NCBI GenBank assembly: GCA_964019165.1
Contig: OZ025278.1
Location: forward strand, 5,654,517 to 5,718,516
Source: Mastigias papua
Lineage: Eukaryota > Cnidaria > Scyphozoa > Rhizostomeae > Mastigiidae
Length of the DNA stretch: 64,000 nucleotides
Direction: 5' to 3'
Shown here piece by piece: positions 31,201 through 43,960 of this stretch (positions are counted from its first letter, which is position 1; each line of letters begins with the position of its first letter). The notes beneath the pieces are model-generated. The model worked only from the letters and a program-made list of their open reading frames with translations, ran no database searches and was not told where the DNA came from. Both the position numbers and the translations under genes were made by a program.

Positions 31201-31639
31201 GAAATTGAAATCTTATTTACCGTGCAGAGAACACGGACCCAGGGATAGACAATGTTTAGTTAACGTGCTGATCTACTGACTCACTATACAACATAAATTA
31301 CATTATTATATACGTAAATATTGCTGACAAAACATTACACACGAAGTACTAAATAGATACAAAAAGAAGGTAGTGGGCTGAGAGTAAGCGAAATGGCTAG
31401 ATGAGATAAACGAAAGTAAAGGAATGACCTGTGTGATGTGAAGACAGGGGTTGATGCAAGGGTGATCCGAGATGTCAGATGACAGTGGCTGACATGGCAA
31501 GAAAGAAAAAGGACGATTGTGAATAAATGGCGGCGGAAGGCTTAATTTGACAGTTCTGTTCCCGGTGTTTAGGGTCACTACACAATGTCCAGAAAAAGAT
31601 AATAGTCTGCATTATGTTGCGATAATGGTACTATTTCTC
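28296..31639. other. No gene recognised
   Basis: About 3.3 kb. The longest ORFs (68-90 codons, e.g. 28803-29009, 29457-29711, 31306-31578) have no recognisable domain and no splice context. No element termini were found. Confidence 0.4.
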
Positions 31640-31649
31640 AAATGCTCAT

Positions 31650-32460
31650 TCAATTTTGTCTTGGCCTATTATCATGCTGATCAACACTGCCCATGTTAAA
31701 AAACTTGGTTTTATTGTCGAGAATATTGCCCATCTTTGGGATGAAATCACTTTTGTTTATGATAACGACCCCAGAACCCTTATCAGGTTTCGTGATTAGG
31801 ATCTGTTTATTAGAACGCAAGGATTTGATAGCCTGAAAATGTTCTTTATGCATACTAAAGTCTCCTAGGTCGACTGGAGTGCCGCAGTAAGCGTGTGCCA
31901 AATCGCTTAGCTTGGCTTATAGAGCATTGAGCTCGTTGGATGAAATTGGCTTGTGCCTGGCAAGTTGAGCGTATAAAATTTCAAATTCTGCAAAAACCTC
32001 CTCTCTGTCTACACTTTTTGGTGGAAGACAACAATCAAGGCCATTACTCAAAACAAACTTTACCGTATCAGAGAGAGAATAATCCGAAAGGTTTAGAATA
32101 TGTTTCTCTTTGTCACTCAACATGCCACCGAAACGCTTCTTACGTAAAAGTTGGATGTTTCTATTGTGTTTTTCGTTAGTAGCATTTTCAGTCCGCTGAT
32201 CAATTTCGGAAAGGCAGCGGCAAACTCGAATTAAATCAGAAAATGACAAAACGTTGCGAACTTTGTTCCTGTCTCATTCATATGCTCGTGTTGTGTGCCA
32301 AATTTGAGCGTTGATCTTTTCAATTTCATCATTGAGAAATGCACGCTCAATTGTAGGGGTGTGCCTTGCATGAGATCTAGAAATCCGAGCAGAAATGAAT
32401 TTTGGTGAAACACGATTTGATAAACAAAGTTTGTAAAACGATATAGAGAACTTAGCCGTT
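31650..32460 (-). pseudogene. PLE-1 N-terminal coding region, inverted
   Basis: Minus-strand pieces 32249-31917 (110 codons: FSDLIRVCRCLSEIDQ, RKKRFGGMLSDKEKHIL, FVLSNGLDCCLPPK) and 31901-31650 (83 codons: MHKEHFQAIKSLRSNK, ITKPDKGSGVVIINKSDF) are separated by one stop codon. In PLEs this block directly precedes RT motif 1. Here its upstream end points toward the RT start instead of away from it. The farther upstream coding part (32413-32231) is faint and frame-shifted. Confidence 0.78.
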
Positions 32461-32504
32461 CTAATCTTACCTCGTAGCTTTACGAAGCTATTCAGATCTC
32501 CGAT

Positions 32505-33358
32505 CTGCTTTTTGGAGTACCTCCGCCGATATTACGGCCAAGACCGAGCAGAAGTTACAAAAACGTCTCTTAGATTTAGTTAACAAAAAGATCCTGACGT
32601 GTGATATTAATGATAGGACTCAGCCCACAGACTCACAGCACACACGTATCTATAGCTTACGGAAAACGGACAAAGAAGACATACCACTTTGCCCCATTTT
32701 ATCTATGATTGGCTCATTTCAACATGACCTTGCTAAATGGTTATCAGAAGTTTTGGCACCGGTCCTAAATCTCTACTCCTCAAATTGCGTAAAAGATTCG
32801 TTTACATTTGCCAACTTTATCCAAAATTATAACGTTGACCCTGCCAAAACATTTCTGTGCTCTTTTGACATCAGCAGTCTATTCACCAACGTGCCATTAG
32901 ATGAGACCATAGGGATTTGTGCTGATGCTTTGTATCGAGGTCACCTTGATTGCCCTCCATGCCATGAGGACGCCTTCAAAGAATTGATGCTAATTGCTAC
33001 CCGAGGAGTGGAATTTAGTTTTAACAACCAAATGTATAAGCAATTAGATGGAGTGGCAATGGGCAGCCCTTTGGGGCCAGCTTTGGCAAATATTTTCGTG
33101 GGTTTTCATGACAGTAGACTTTTCAATAACACCATAAAGCCAGGTGTCTACTTTCGTTATGTTGACGATACTTTTGTCACTTTCGGTTCTGAGCTGGAAT
33201 GTGACCGTTTTCACGTCAACCTCAACCAGCTACATCCAGCCCTAAATTTTATGGCAAAGAAGGAGCAAAACAAACCCTTGAATTTTCTAGACGTTTCAGT
33301 TGAGAAAGGGGGCACTGAATTTTTCCCCAGCTTTTACAGGACACCAAACGTTTACTGA
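32505..33358 (+). pseudogene. PLE-1 reverse transcriptase (RYVDD type)
   Basis: From about 32540 the frame reads QKLQKRLLDLVNKKIL; the open part is 32705-33358 (217 codons). Motifs: LCSFDISSLFTNVPLDETI (motif A with its Asp), YKQLDGVAMGSPLGPALANIFVG (motif B) and VYFRYVDDTFV (motif C). The tail is PLNFLDVSVEKG. Downstream, interrupted by stops, QYIR.NSFSPKARKINLM...SNKAITSCFYAVK continues to 33702. The wording is the same as in the PLE at 50969-52223. The GIY-YIG domain is displaced to 38010. Confidence 0.88.
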
Positions 33359-33699
33359 TCAATACATCCGTTAGAATTCCTTCAGCCCAAAAGCTAGAAA
33401 AATCAACCTTATGACAGCTTTAGTTCATAGGGCACTTATGACTTGCTCTAAAACCAAGTTAGATTCTGAGCTGGGCACAATAAAACAACTGCTTATTGAC
33501 AATGGATAACCAGAAGATGTTCTTGTATCTTGTATTAAGGGAAAACTAGCCAACATTTCATCAGAAAAACAGTTTGGTCCCGAACAGTGCCCGGTCTAAC
33601 TAAACTTGCCCTGGATTGGAAATGTTTCTTCAAAATTTGAAAACTAAAGTAACAAAGCCATTACATCTTGCTTCTATGCTGTGAAGCCCCATGCGGTTT

Positions 33700-33740
33700 A
33701 TCTCTTCTCTCTTCTCTCTTCTCTCTTCTCTCTTCTCTAT
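33700..33740. repeat. TCTCTTC heptamer microsatellite
   Basis: About five tandem TCTCTTC units mark the point where PLE-1 coding sequence stops. They run straight into the TCTCTATATACTAAGATCCC motif at 33734. Confidence 0.85.
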
Positions 33741-36700
33741 ATACTAAGATCCCTATATGATAATTTATGCCAAACCAATCAGATTGCTCTAAATTGTACC
33801 ACGTGACCTGATTACGCGCACACGATCTCCTCCCAGGGTATTCGTTCCATGGCCCCCAGATTTCTGTCAAGGGTAGCCATTTGGGTCTACTACTTACATA
33901 AGAAGAAATATGATTTTTATCATTTTTTCTCGCTGAGTTATTCAACTTTCTTCCCATCGCCATTCACAGCAATAATGTTGCTCCTCCCTGCTGGACCATG
34001 TGTTGTCAGTTCTGCGAGCGGTCCTGTAGGACTAAGTAGCTGTATGTGGTATTGCGAGGAGACTTTGGTTGCTGTTCTTCCTAGTAAGCCTACTCTTCTT
34101 TCCTGAAATGGGTTGATTTAAGATTTCCTGTATTCCTTTGTCCATTTCATCCGTATTCTACAGTTGCAAACCATTACTACCATATAGTTACCGTGTGACT
34201 TGGAGGAGAATGTCGTCGTTCTGCTTCCAGTTTACTGATGTTTTCGCTTGATTTCATTTGCCAAGGAATCCTACATTTTGAGGGTGATATCGCCGTGACA
34301 GATCTTCCCTAGCTGTTCGATTCTCTCTGCTAAACCATAGTGCTTTTGCCGGTAAGTTGTGATAAACCATATAGAAGATATTTTCACGTTGTATTCTGTG
34401 GTATATTATGGTGTATTTCGCTTATTTCTTACGCTTTTTTACCTGACATGGGATAACATTCGGGACGCTCTCAGTTTGGGTTGTTTTTGCATGATGTGAA
34501 GTCCCAGTTTTATTTTGAGGAAAATAAATTAAGGCGTGATAACATATTGACCAGTAGCGTAATGAAATTATTTTTTCTACCTTCCAAAGTTTTTCCATGG
34601 TTTTCCTGTATGAGGTTGTTCGTTGTGTTATCTATTATAACTTTGAGAGGTTTGTAGCCCCCCCCCCCCTTATGGTTTAAGCAGTGAAGAGGCTGTTGTT
34701 CATCTTCCATGTCAATTGTGATTACAAGCAAACTACATGACTTGCTAAGTTTCTTGAGTGTTAGCCATATAGCCTGTTGGTATCCTCCAATCTTCACTCT
34801 GGTGTAGTTTGTCAGTAAACACTCAAGGGGATTCCCAAGTTCATCTCACAATCGCAGATACATTCGATCCTTTGTTTCCGAACAACTACATTATAGATTT
34901 GTTACTGCAGAGGTTCTGGAAGTTATTCCGCAGATTCCTACAGGAGTATTTAATAATTGCTAGGATTTTTAGCGTGCTGTTTACTTTCAGCTATGCTAGG
35001 CCACTCTGACATTGTTTACAGTTGAGACAGGTCTAAGTTGATATGTTGTTTGTAACTTCTACATAGCTCTTTATGGTTGCAACACAGTTATTTTAGGCTA
35101 GAGCTAGGATGTTATCAAATTTAGCCTGTGGATTATTGCAGTTTTATACTCTGTTTCTGTTTCCTTTTCTTGCATTAGTTGAGGAAAGTCTCGTGTGCAT
35201 TCTCTCCAAAATCTTGAGGGGCGTTTCATATTACTCTCAGTCCCCGTAGCTGATGGCTTACTTACTTCCAGCAAAGTTTGTAGCTGAATCCCAGTACTCT
35301 TTATTTACAGCACTTTGTAGTTCTTTTCACTATGGATCGTAGTGTAACTTTTGAGGAGTCAAATTAGGGGTTCCTTTATCCTGAATGTTTCTTTGCTGGA
35401 AAACAGTTGCTATAAATTCCATTAATGATTTCCATAGATCATTCTGTAAATGATGATTCAGTTTAAAGGGATTACTTACTATTAGATAGCATGATCATAT
35501 CTATTGTGTAAACTTGATTTTTCCGCGCCCCTTATCATCAACTCCCTCCACTCCAAATACTGTAATTACTCGACACCCGATTTGAAGATTAATATTGTAT
35601 AGCATGTTACCTGTACATAACAGTATTCTTTTATTTTTATGAAGTAACACTATGGAGTCCTCTGAGCTATTATAATTCGATACAAGGTAATTTAATGGCT
35701 AAAGAAAGCTAATATACCAGTTACCATAGGATTACTGGATGCAACCATATTACAGGTTTATGGCTCAGATTTAATTGTGTACCTGTGTGGAGAAGATTTG
35801 TGATCACCCACTAGGTCAGAGCCGTGGTCATTCCTGTCAATTGATGGTCTATATTGTATATGCTATACACTGTTACAGTTATACCGCTAGATTTTACAAC
35901 ACTATCTACGTTAAAATTGAAGTATGCAGGAGACATTATGTGACGTTGTTCCCTAATGTCTTATGTGCAGAACAGTTTGAGCAATCTCTATATACTAAGA
36001 TCCCTAACAAGGCTAATCTCCAACCTTGATTAGGGGTAGGGGTAGCAGGCGTCTAGCGGACCATGCTGCTTGGATGGGCGACTGCGTTAGTCTCTATATA
36101 CTAAGATCCCTAAAATGCAAATGAGCTCGCCATTGTTTACATCAAACGGACCGGTACCTGGTGTTGTGACGAATACTTCTTCTAGAGCTGTGCGATTATT
36201 GGGCTCAAACGTTGGTCAGAGGCTCCAGTTGTTGAGTAAGCGAATTAATTTTTTTTTCAAATTTTTATCTCTAGATTTCGCCAAGATATTCTAATTTCTA
36301 TTTCGCGAATTTGAGGCCTTTGTGTGTTGCCTTTTGTCTTCCATTGTTATCGTCCGCATGGAAGGCACTGCTCTCACTCCAAGGCGTTGTCGATCGGGAT
36401 CAAGTGTGCTGCTGTTTTCAGGAGAATTCTGTTGGGTTTCTACCAGGTTAGTAGCTATTTGACCTACCTAAATTCTATTCTTTAGTTCCCTTATATATTC
36501 TTCCTCGATTGCCTGCGTTTTCTGGTATTTTAAACGAGTTGTTTTCATGTATCGAAGCAGTTTCCCATGCCCTCCCTCGCGTGTGTTATTCGCCATGACA
36601 GTTGGGCAACTAATTCATCGCTGCATTGCTATCTGGAGATTCGATTTGTGATTGCCAGTCTTTATTCAATGGAATTATAGCACTGCTGCCTTTTAGATGC

Positions 36701-38005
36701 GATTTACGGGTGATGTGAGCCCTGTTATTTACCTGTTTATTTAGGGCAGATTGGAAGAGCTTCCCTCGGGGGCTTTCTCGCCATAACAGGTCTTCTCCAT
36801 CCGTTTGATTCTGTTCGCCAGATTTCAATGCTGTAACTGGTAAGTTGTGCTAACAGATGTAGCTGATGTGTTATATTGTATTCCTTTGTGTATTAGGATG
36901 GTGTTTAGCTGTGTTATCATCCCTGTTAAATAGGATAAACCGAACGTTAAACTCTCAGTTCGGACATGGTTTGAATGCTACTAATTGTCCAGTTGGTAGT
37001 TGAGGAATATTTTGTGGGTCTGCTACCAGGTGAGTCATTTTCTAATGCTATAACGTTAGATTTCAGATTGCCTGTCTTTCTCCTGTCCTCTGTGCGCACT
37101 TTCTATAGTATTTTCGGCACTTATGTTCAATATTGCCAGCGAGATTGCAATAGCTTTCCTAGGGGGTTTTCCGTCATGACAGCTCCTCTCCACCACGTTT
37201 TATGTTACTCTCTCTTGGTGGGTGAATTTAAGCGACCTTTCGTCCTTCTACTACCGGGTAAGTTGTTTTTTCATGTAACTAGGTTTGTTGTCAGATTGCC
37301 TGTAATTTATCTGTCTACTTTACATGTTTCATTAGACACATTATGTCAGTATTTTGAGCGAGATTCCTCTAGCTTCGCTCGGGGGCATTTCGCCATGACA
37401 CTTCCTCTCCGATCAGATTGATTTTGTTCTCTAGATTGTCTTGGATCGTTTACAATATTGGCATGAAATGTTTACTATCGTATTCATTGCTGGATTGCTG
37501 TTTATACCTTGACGTTAATACGTGCGTAAGGGAGATACGAAATCTTTATGTTTGCGTATGAATTGTGCTATATGACATGCTGAATTTGGGCATTGATGAA
37601 GTCTTTTGGGACTAAGTTTTTAGTTGTATATGTGATTTATTGTTAAGAGGTGAAGGTCTTTTGAGTAATATAACTGTAATTAGAAGGTTGCGCTTCTTGA
37701 CGTTCACCCTTTTCCTGTACAGCCCCGTAGCCTAGCGCAGGTATTCGAGCATTTCTTGCACAATTTTTCTCGGAATTTTCTTCCATTTGCACAATGCACT
37801 GCCGAAGGTCACGTGCTCCATCACAGAGGTCCATGACGTCACCTTCTCATAATCCTATGCGACCTTGTTTGATAGTTGCTCATCGAAAATGCAGACCATG
37901 CAACTTTCATGGGGGCACTGCGTTAGTCTTTCCAAGGCTAATCTGCACCTTTTGAACTGAGTAAGGGGAGCCCGCGTTTAGCGGGCTATCAGTACTAAGT
38001 AACAC
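33703..38005. mobile_element. 4.3-kb repeat-rich insertion splitting PLE-1 (Helitron-like features)
   Basis: Three copies of TCTCTATATACTAAGATCCC start at 33734, 35985 and 36091. Two related tail segments contain AAGGCTAATCT and a GCGTCTAGCGG/GCGTTTAGCGG motif (about 36001-36055 and 37935-37990). The last tail forms a perfect AGCCCGC-GTTTA-GCGGGCT hairpin (about 37971-37989) followed within ten bases by CTAAG. A 5'-TC start and a 3' hairpin before CTRR are Helitron hallmarks, but no Rep/helicase is encoded and AT flanks fit only partly. I treat the Helitron label as a hypothesis. No gene was recognised inside; the 148-codon ORF at 36975-37421 runs through internal tandem repeats. Confidence 0.4.
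36430..37430 (+). repeat. Diverged tandem repeats with CGCCATGACA and CTACCRGGTRAGT motifs
   Basis: Repeats of roughly 200-270 bp. Each has a GCTTCCCTCGGGGG-like stretch, then CGCCATGACAG.TCCTCTCC (near 36590, 36780, 37170 and 37390). Each also has a CTACCRGGTRAGT box (36438, 37024, 37250; variant CTGGTAAGTTG at 36837). The spacing of the last two boxes is about 225 bp. A related CGCCGTGACAGATCTTCC and GCCGGTAAGTTG pair occurs at about 34290-34355. The boxes look like splice donors, but no exon structure is evident. Confidence 0.6.
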
Positions 38006-38009
38006 TACT

Positions 38010-38580
38010 AATTTTCGTGCCCATGTGAAGCTCGGCATGTAGTGCGCACCACGCAGAAACTAGCAGACAGAATAAAACATGTCCCCACGAGCATCAGGAC
38101 GAGAAACACTACAACTAGAGAACAGCCACCTCGTATGTGTAAAACTCTATTTCTAAAATGAAAAGTGATTCGGCCATAGGACAACATCTTATTACAAATC
38201 CAGAATGTGCCAAAACATACACAGATGATAATTTTCGGATAATAGGGCAAGCTACATCGTCCTTTCATTTAAGTGTTTTGAAAACAGTTTACATTAACAC
38301 TCAAAACCCTGTCTTATGTAAACAAAAGAGTCCATTTTCTCACTTAGACTCTTCAAGTAAACAATGGTGAATAGGTGCTAATTGGCCAATCATAGGGCCA
38401 AATAGACGCATTATTCATCTTATCACGTGCACCCGCATCTGGCTATATATGTTGGTTCACCTTTCGGTCGTTATTCGACGTTTCATACTCTGACGAGTTT
38501 CGGACGAAAAAAGCTTTCACTATGCTAAAGCAATGTTCCCGCTTGTTTGTGCTATAGTGAAGTTCTGTAGTACCAAGAGA
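38010..38580 (+). mobile_element. PLE-1 3' end: GIY-YIG endonuclease and ribozyme-bearing tail
   Basis: From about 38013 the plus strand reads SCPCEARHVVRTTQKLADRIK (the GIY-YIG region; YVGRTTQRL in the copy at 51.4 kb). After a frame change at 38157 it reads KSDSAIGQHLITNPECAKTY, FRIIGQATSSFHLSVLKTVYI and NPVLCKQ. The untranslated tail to about 38580 matches the minus-strand copy at 50969-51183 and ends at the same point (GTAGTACC). About 74 bp present in the 51-kb copy are missing between 33702 and 38013. This fits PLE-1 being one element split by the insertion. Confidence 0.78.
38484..38524 (+). ncRNA. Hammerhead ribozyme-like motif in PLE-1 tail (degenerate)
   Basis: The core CTGACGAG ... 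GAAA is present (38490-38509) with a minimal stem II, G-T-T around TCG with G-A-C. Stem III is very short (AA...TT). The predicted cleavage site is UUUC|A after 38518. Stem I would pair CATACT (38484-38489) with ACTATG (38519-38524) at five of six positions. PLEs are known to carry minimal hammerheads. Weak stems make activity doubtful. Confidence 0.5.
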
Positions 38581-39224
38581 CTTTTCATGCAAATTTAACT
38601 CCATCTAATATGTTTACCTGCCTTAATGCTCAAGCTATGTAAGTGTGCAGATGTGAATCGTTTGGAAGCAAGCAGATTTGTGAAGATAATGCAAAAGACC
38701 GAACAATAACTTCATGTTAAACAGAAAGTCGTCACAAATACGCAGTGAATACCCGGTAAGGTGTTTCTACCAATCAAAATGCTCCATTTCATGACTAAAG
38801 TTTTCCTTAAAGAGCGAAAACAATCACAAAATACGCTGAGAAATGGCCAGCGGCCAGCCTCATACCTCTGAAACCTCACACATAGGCTAATAAACACTGA
38901 GCTTGAGTACTTGAAGTGGCGGAGTTGTTATAGAATACGAAGGAAATACGACACGTGAAGTATTTAATAGGAGAGTTGAAAAGGCTGACTTGTTAGCAAG
39001 TAGTTTCTGGTCAGATATAAATTATGTCCTGTGGTAGCAGCAGAAAGAAAGACAAGTGAAAGGTAGGTAGCTCATGGAGGTTCAGTCGCACGTAGGATAA
39101 GTTCCCCAAATTTCCCATTTTGACCTGTTAGGAGGTGCTTATAACTGTTTTAATTTCGTGAATATTATAACGATGTGTGTCAAATATTCCCCCTTTATTA
39201 CTAAATATGTGTAGGTTCCCTGGC
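38581..39224. other. No gene recognised
   Basis: About 640 bp between the PLE tail and a repeat copy. Only short ORFs occur, and no motif was recognised. Confidence 0.4.
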
Positions 39225-39790
39225 TTAGTCTCTTTCTGCTTACATAATGCGTGCTGCTAGATTTGCAAAATCCAGAAGTATGCAGAGTCATGTGATATTG
39301 TCCCTATCAACATTCTGATTTATTAGTCATTCTCTGCTATCGTCCAGTTGCCATTGCAAAGAATGTTCTATTGTTAAGGCTTCGGGAACCTTCTACGCTT
39401 TGTTGTTATAGGCCCTGTTCATGATTTGCTAGATGGATTTAACTTGACTACGGAGGAATCAGCGGGGGATGATATTGTCACATCGCTGATTCAATAATCA
39501 TTCTCTATCATTTCTTAAAAAAAGGATTTTTGATAAGGGGAGCCCAAAGTCTTTCAATAATACCACATAGTCTAGATACAATGAATAGTATACATTTCAG
39601 GTTAATTCCTTTGGGGATACCTTGAGCAACTGATGAATACGGGATAAGAGATTGATTTGTTTTACTAGAAATTTATGTTCTTGGTAACAAATGCAGCAGG
39701 ACGTTAACTAGCCACACCTAGTCACACCCATCCACACCCTATGATAGAATACATAGTCGAAAAAGTCACGCTATGCCACTGTTCAGGACA
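39225..39790. repeat. Internal copy of the 4295-5392 element
   Basis: It matches about 4630-5190 throughout, with small differences (for example CATAATGCGTGCT, AGTATGCAGAGTCATGTGAT, GATTTGCTAGATGGATTTAACTTGACTA, ending GTCGAAAAAGT.ACGCTATGCCACTG). The AGGYCGCGTTACAC termini are not present at its edges. It is either a truncated copy of the element or evidence that this core existed separately and was captured by it. Confidence 0.72.
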
Positions 39791-41912
<2,122 letters not shown>

Positions 41913-41918
41913 AAGCTG

Positions 41919-42045
<127 letters not shown>

Positions 42046-42148
42046 TTTATATTTGCAATTAGTAGCTCGCGAGTAACCATAATTTCTTCTTTTTTGGTGC
42101 AAGCAGAACAGTTGATGTAATGTATATATATGTATATATAAGTTGATG

Positions 42149-42334
<186 letters not shown>

Positions 42335-42364
42335 CAGAAATATAGAAAAGGAAAAGACCAATTC

Positions 42365-42406
42365 TCTGTTACTCTGAGTTTCGTGCCTAAGCACTCATCA
42401 GACAGA
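42365..42406 (-). ncRNA. Hammerhead ribozyme, left PLE-3 arm
   Basis: Exact mirror of 45330-45371 on the minus strand. It has the TCTGT/ACAGA stem I, CTGATGA, a TGC-TTAG-GCA stem-loop II, GAAA, a minimal stem III and cleavage after GTA. See the right-arm entry for the fold. Confidence 0.88.
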
Positions 42407-42503
42407 CTATAACTGAATAACATTCCAAATACGCAGATTCGATTAATTAATAAGATTCTAAAACAAGGTTGATTAAGCGAATTGCTATCAAGGGATATAT
42501 CTA

Positions 42504-43787
42504 TTACGTATTATTGTTGATTAAATAATATTTGTTTTCATGTCTGCACTTGGAGATTAGTTCGGAGCGTTTGTTTAGGGTATTATTACTGTTGCTTTTG
42601 ATTATGTGTAGCTTTTCTGATGCACAAAGGTCACATCTTCTTGAAATGTTGCTATATGGTTGAGCTGCGGTGATAATAGACCATTGAATTTGGTATTCTG
42701 TATTGTTGTCCTTAAGTTGCCAGATGTATTTGGAGAGTTCCGTGCTGTTGGAGTATTTGTTGTTCTTAAATGACAGTTTATGTTGGGTGAAACGTTGTTT
42801 GAATGTCCCTTCAGTCGCGCCTATGTAATTTTTCCCGGTTGCGTCCTCGTTTGTGGTCACTTTGGCATTGTAGACAATGTTAGTGGTGAGGCAGTTATTG
42901 TTTAAAGGGCAGTCTTCTTTTATACGGCAGTTGCATGATTTTGATGTGGTGATGGGCGGTTTGGTGTTGAGGATTTTCTTGTTGTGCTTGCTAATGATGG
43001 AGGCCATGTTTTCTGTACAGCTGTAACTAATTTTCAGGTTATTTTTGTTAAAGATGCTGTGAAATCTATGGGTTTTAGGAAAATGCTTGTTTATTAGCTT
43101 GCGGAATATGTAGCCGATGTTAGTGCGTATGTTCTTGTTATATGGAGGGTTGTACCAAATGATGTTCCGTTGCCTATTTTTCCTTCTACTTGCGGCTGGG
43201 TCATGGTTGCTGTAGGTAAGGGGCTGATTGAATCCGCAGGATTTTAGGGCGTCTTCATAGGTTGGTTTTATTTTGCTGAATTCTGTTTCATTGCAGGATA
43301 AGCTGGAGATTCGGTGGCTAATGTTTTTTGGAAGTTGTTTGATGATACTGGGTGGATGGTTGGACTTTGTATTGATGTATAGTGGCTGGTCATTGGGTTT
43401 TCTGTAAGGGTAGTATGTTCCGCTGTTGAGGTTGAATGTAACGTCCAGGTAGTTGACTACTTTCATGTTTGTCTGTATTGTGATGTTTAGTCCGTGGTTT
43501 CTGAAATGTCTTGTTATGTCTTTCTTTATTCGTTCTGCTGCTGGGCCTGAAATGTTCTTAAAAATAGCCAATCCGTCATCTCTGTAGAGTCCGATATTGT
43601 CTTTTCCGTATTTTGCGCATAGACCGTGGAGGATGTAGAGGCCAACTAGTTCACAGATTTCTGCCCCGTCAAAACTTCCCATGGTAACATCGAATGTGTT
43701 GTTGCCTTTCTTGATCCATGGCTCGTTATTGTTGAAAAGGAGGGATTTTCTGGCGTGCATAATGATGTTGATGTCCCAAAACGTCAC
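42504..43787 (-). CDS. PLE-3 left arm: RT (C-half) plus GIY-YIG endonuclease, 427 aa
   Basis: The open frame begins just inside the spacer (MTFWD) and becomes identical to the plus arm from [10 protein letters not shown] onward. Contents in order: [20 protein letters not shown] (RT motif B equivalent), [13 protein letters not shown] (motif C, RDD), [42 protein letters not shown], a Cys-rich [15 protein letters not shown] stretch, then the GIY-YIG region NIVYNAKV...[14 protein letters not shown] and [11 protein letters not shown], and the [13 protein letters not shown] end. RT motif A is lacking because it lies in the spacer, which reads in the other direction. As a protein it is 5'-truncated, but it has no stops. 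Confidence 0.85.
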   Translation of the reverse strand: MTFWDINIIMHARKSLLFNNNEPWIKKGNNTFDVTMGSFDGAEICELVGLYILHGLCAKYGKDNIGLYRDDGLAIFKNISGPAAERIKKDITRHFRNHGLNITIQTNMKVVNYLDVTFNLNSGTYYPYRKPNDQPLYINTKSNHPPSIIKQLPKNISHRISSLSCNETEFSKIKPTYEDALKSCGFNQPLTYSNHDPAASRRKNRQRNIIWYNPPYNKNIRTNIGYIFRKLINKHFPKTHRFHSIFNKNNLKISYSCTENMASIISKHNKKILNTKPPITTSKSCNCRIKEDCPLNNNCLTTNIVYNAKVTTNEDATGKNYIGATEGTFKQRFTQHKLSFKNNKYSNSTELSKYIWQLKDNNTEYQIQWSIITAAQPYSNISRRCDLCASEKLHIIKSNSNNTLNKRSELISKCRHENKYYLINNNT

Positions 43788-43960
43788 TCAATCAATGGAA
43801 AAACTCTCTCTCCGTCATAGACTGGTTCTCCAACATCCCAGACAAACACAAACATAAATTCATCATATTCCACATTGAAAATTTCTACCCATCCATAAAC
43901 GAGAATCTGTTGGAAACCGCCATTGGCTTCGCAAAAATCTACTGCGACATCACTGAAAGA
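43776..43960 (+). other. PLE-3 palindrome spacer encoding RT motif A region
   Basis: On + it reads NQWKNSLSVIDWFSNI, FIIFHIENFYPSINENLLE and TAIGFAKIYCDITERD, joining in frame with the right arm. FHIENFYPSI is the PLE motif A, normally F-D-I..FYPSI; the catalytic Asp is His here. The usable Met of the right-arm ORF is at 43910. The left boundary at about 43790 marks 5' truncation of the plus copy. Confidence 0.8.

Larger units (their letters stand above)
31640..33702 (+). mobile_element. Penelope-like element with inverted 5' part (PLE-1)
   Basis: The right part (about 32505-33702, +) encodes a PLE reverse transcriptase. The left part (32460-31640, −) encodes the region that normally precedes it, in opposite orientation. 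The inverted part reads LRKKRFGGMLSDKEK, then LRSNKQILITKPDKGSGVVI and SDFIPKMGNILDNKTKF (the classical PLE 'PDKG.GVVI' block), ending ...SVDQHDN at its left end. The plus part resumes ITAKTEQKLQKRL...LRKTDKEDIPLCPILS. The order and direction are those of a 5' inversion. The plus part breaks off at 33702 in ...ITSCFYAVKPHAVY, where a TCTCTTC array begins. Its missing 3' end is found at 38010-38580. Confidence 0.85.

Noticed and set aside
31306..31578. 90-codon minus-strand ORF
   Set aside because: Low-complexity Ser/Phe/Pro-rich translation with no domain and no splice support.
32940..33060. Retron or group II intron RT
   Set aside because: Motif wording (FTNVPLDETI, GVAMGSPLGPALANIFVG, RYVDD) and the GIY-YIG partner identify a Penelope-like element.
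36975..37421. 148-codon ORF as a real membrane-like protein
   Set aside because: It runs through diverged non-coding tandem repeats that are in different frames relative to each other.
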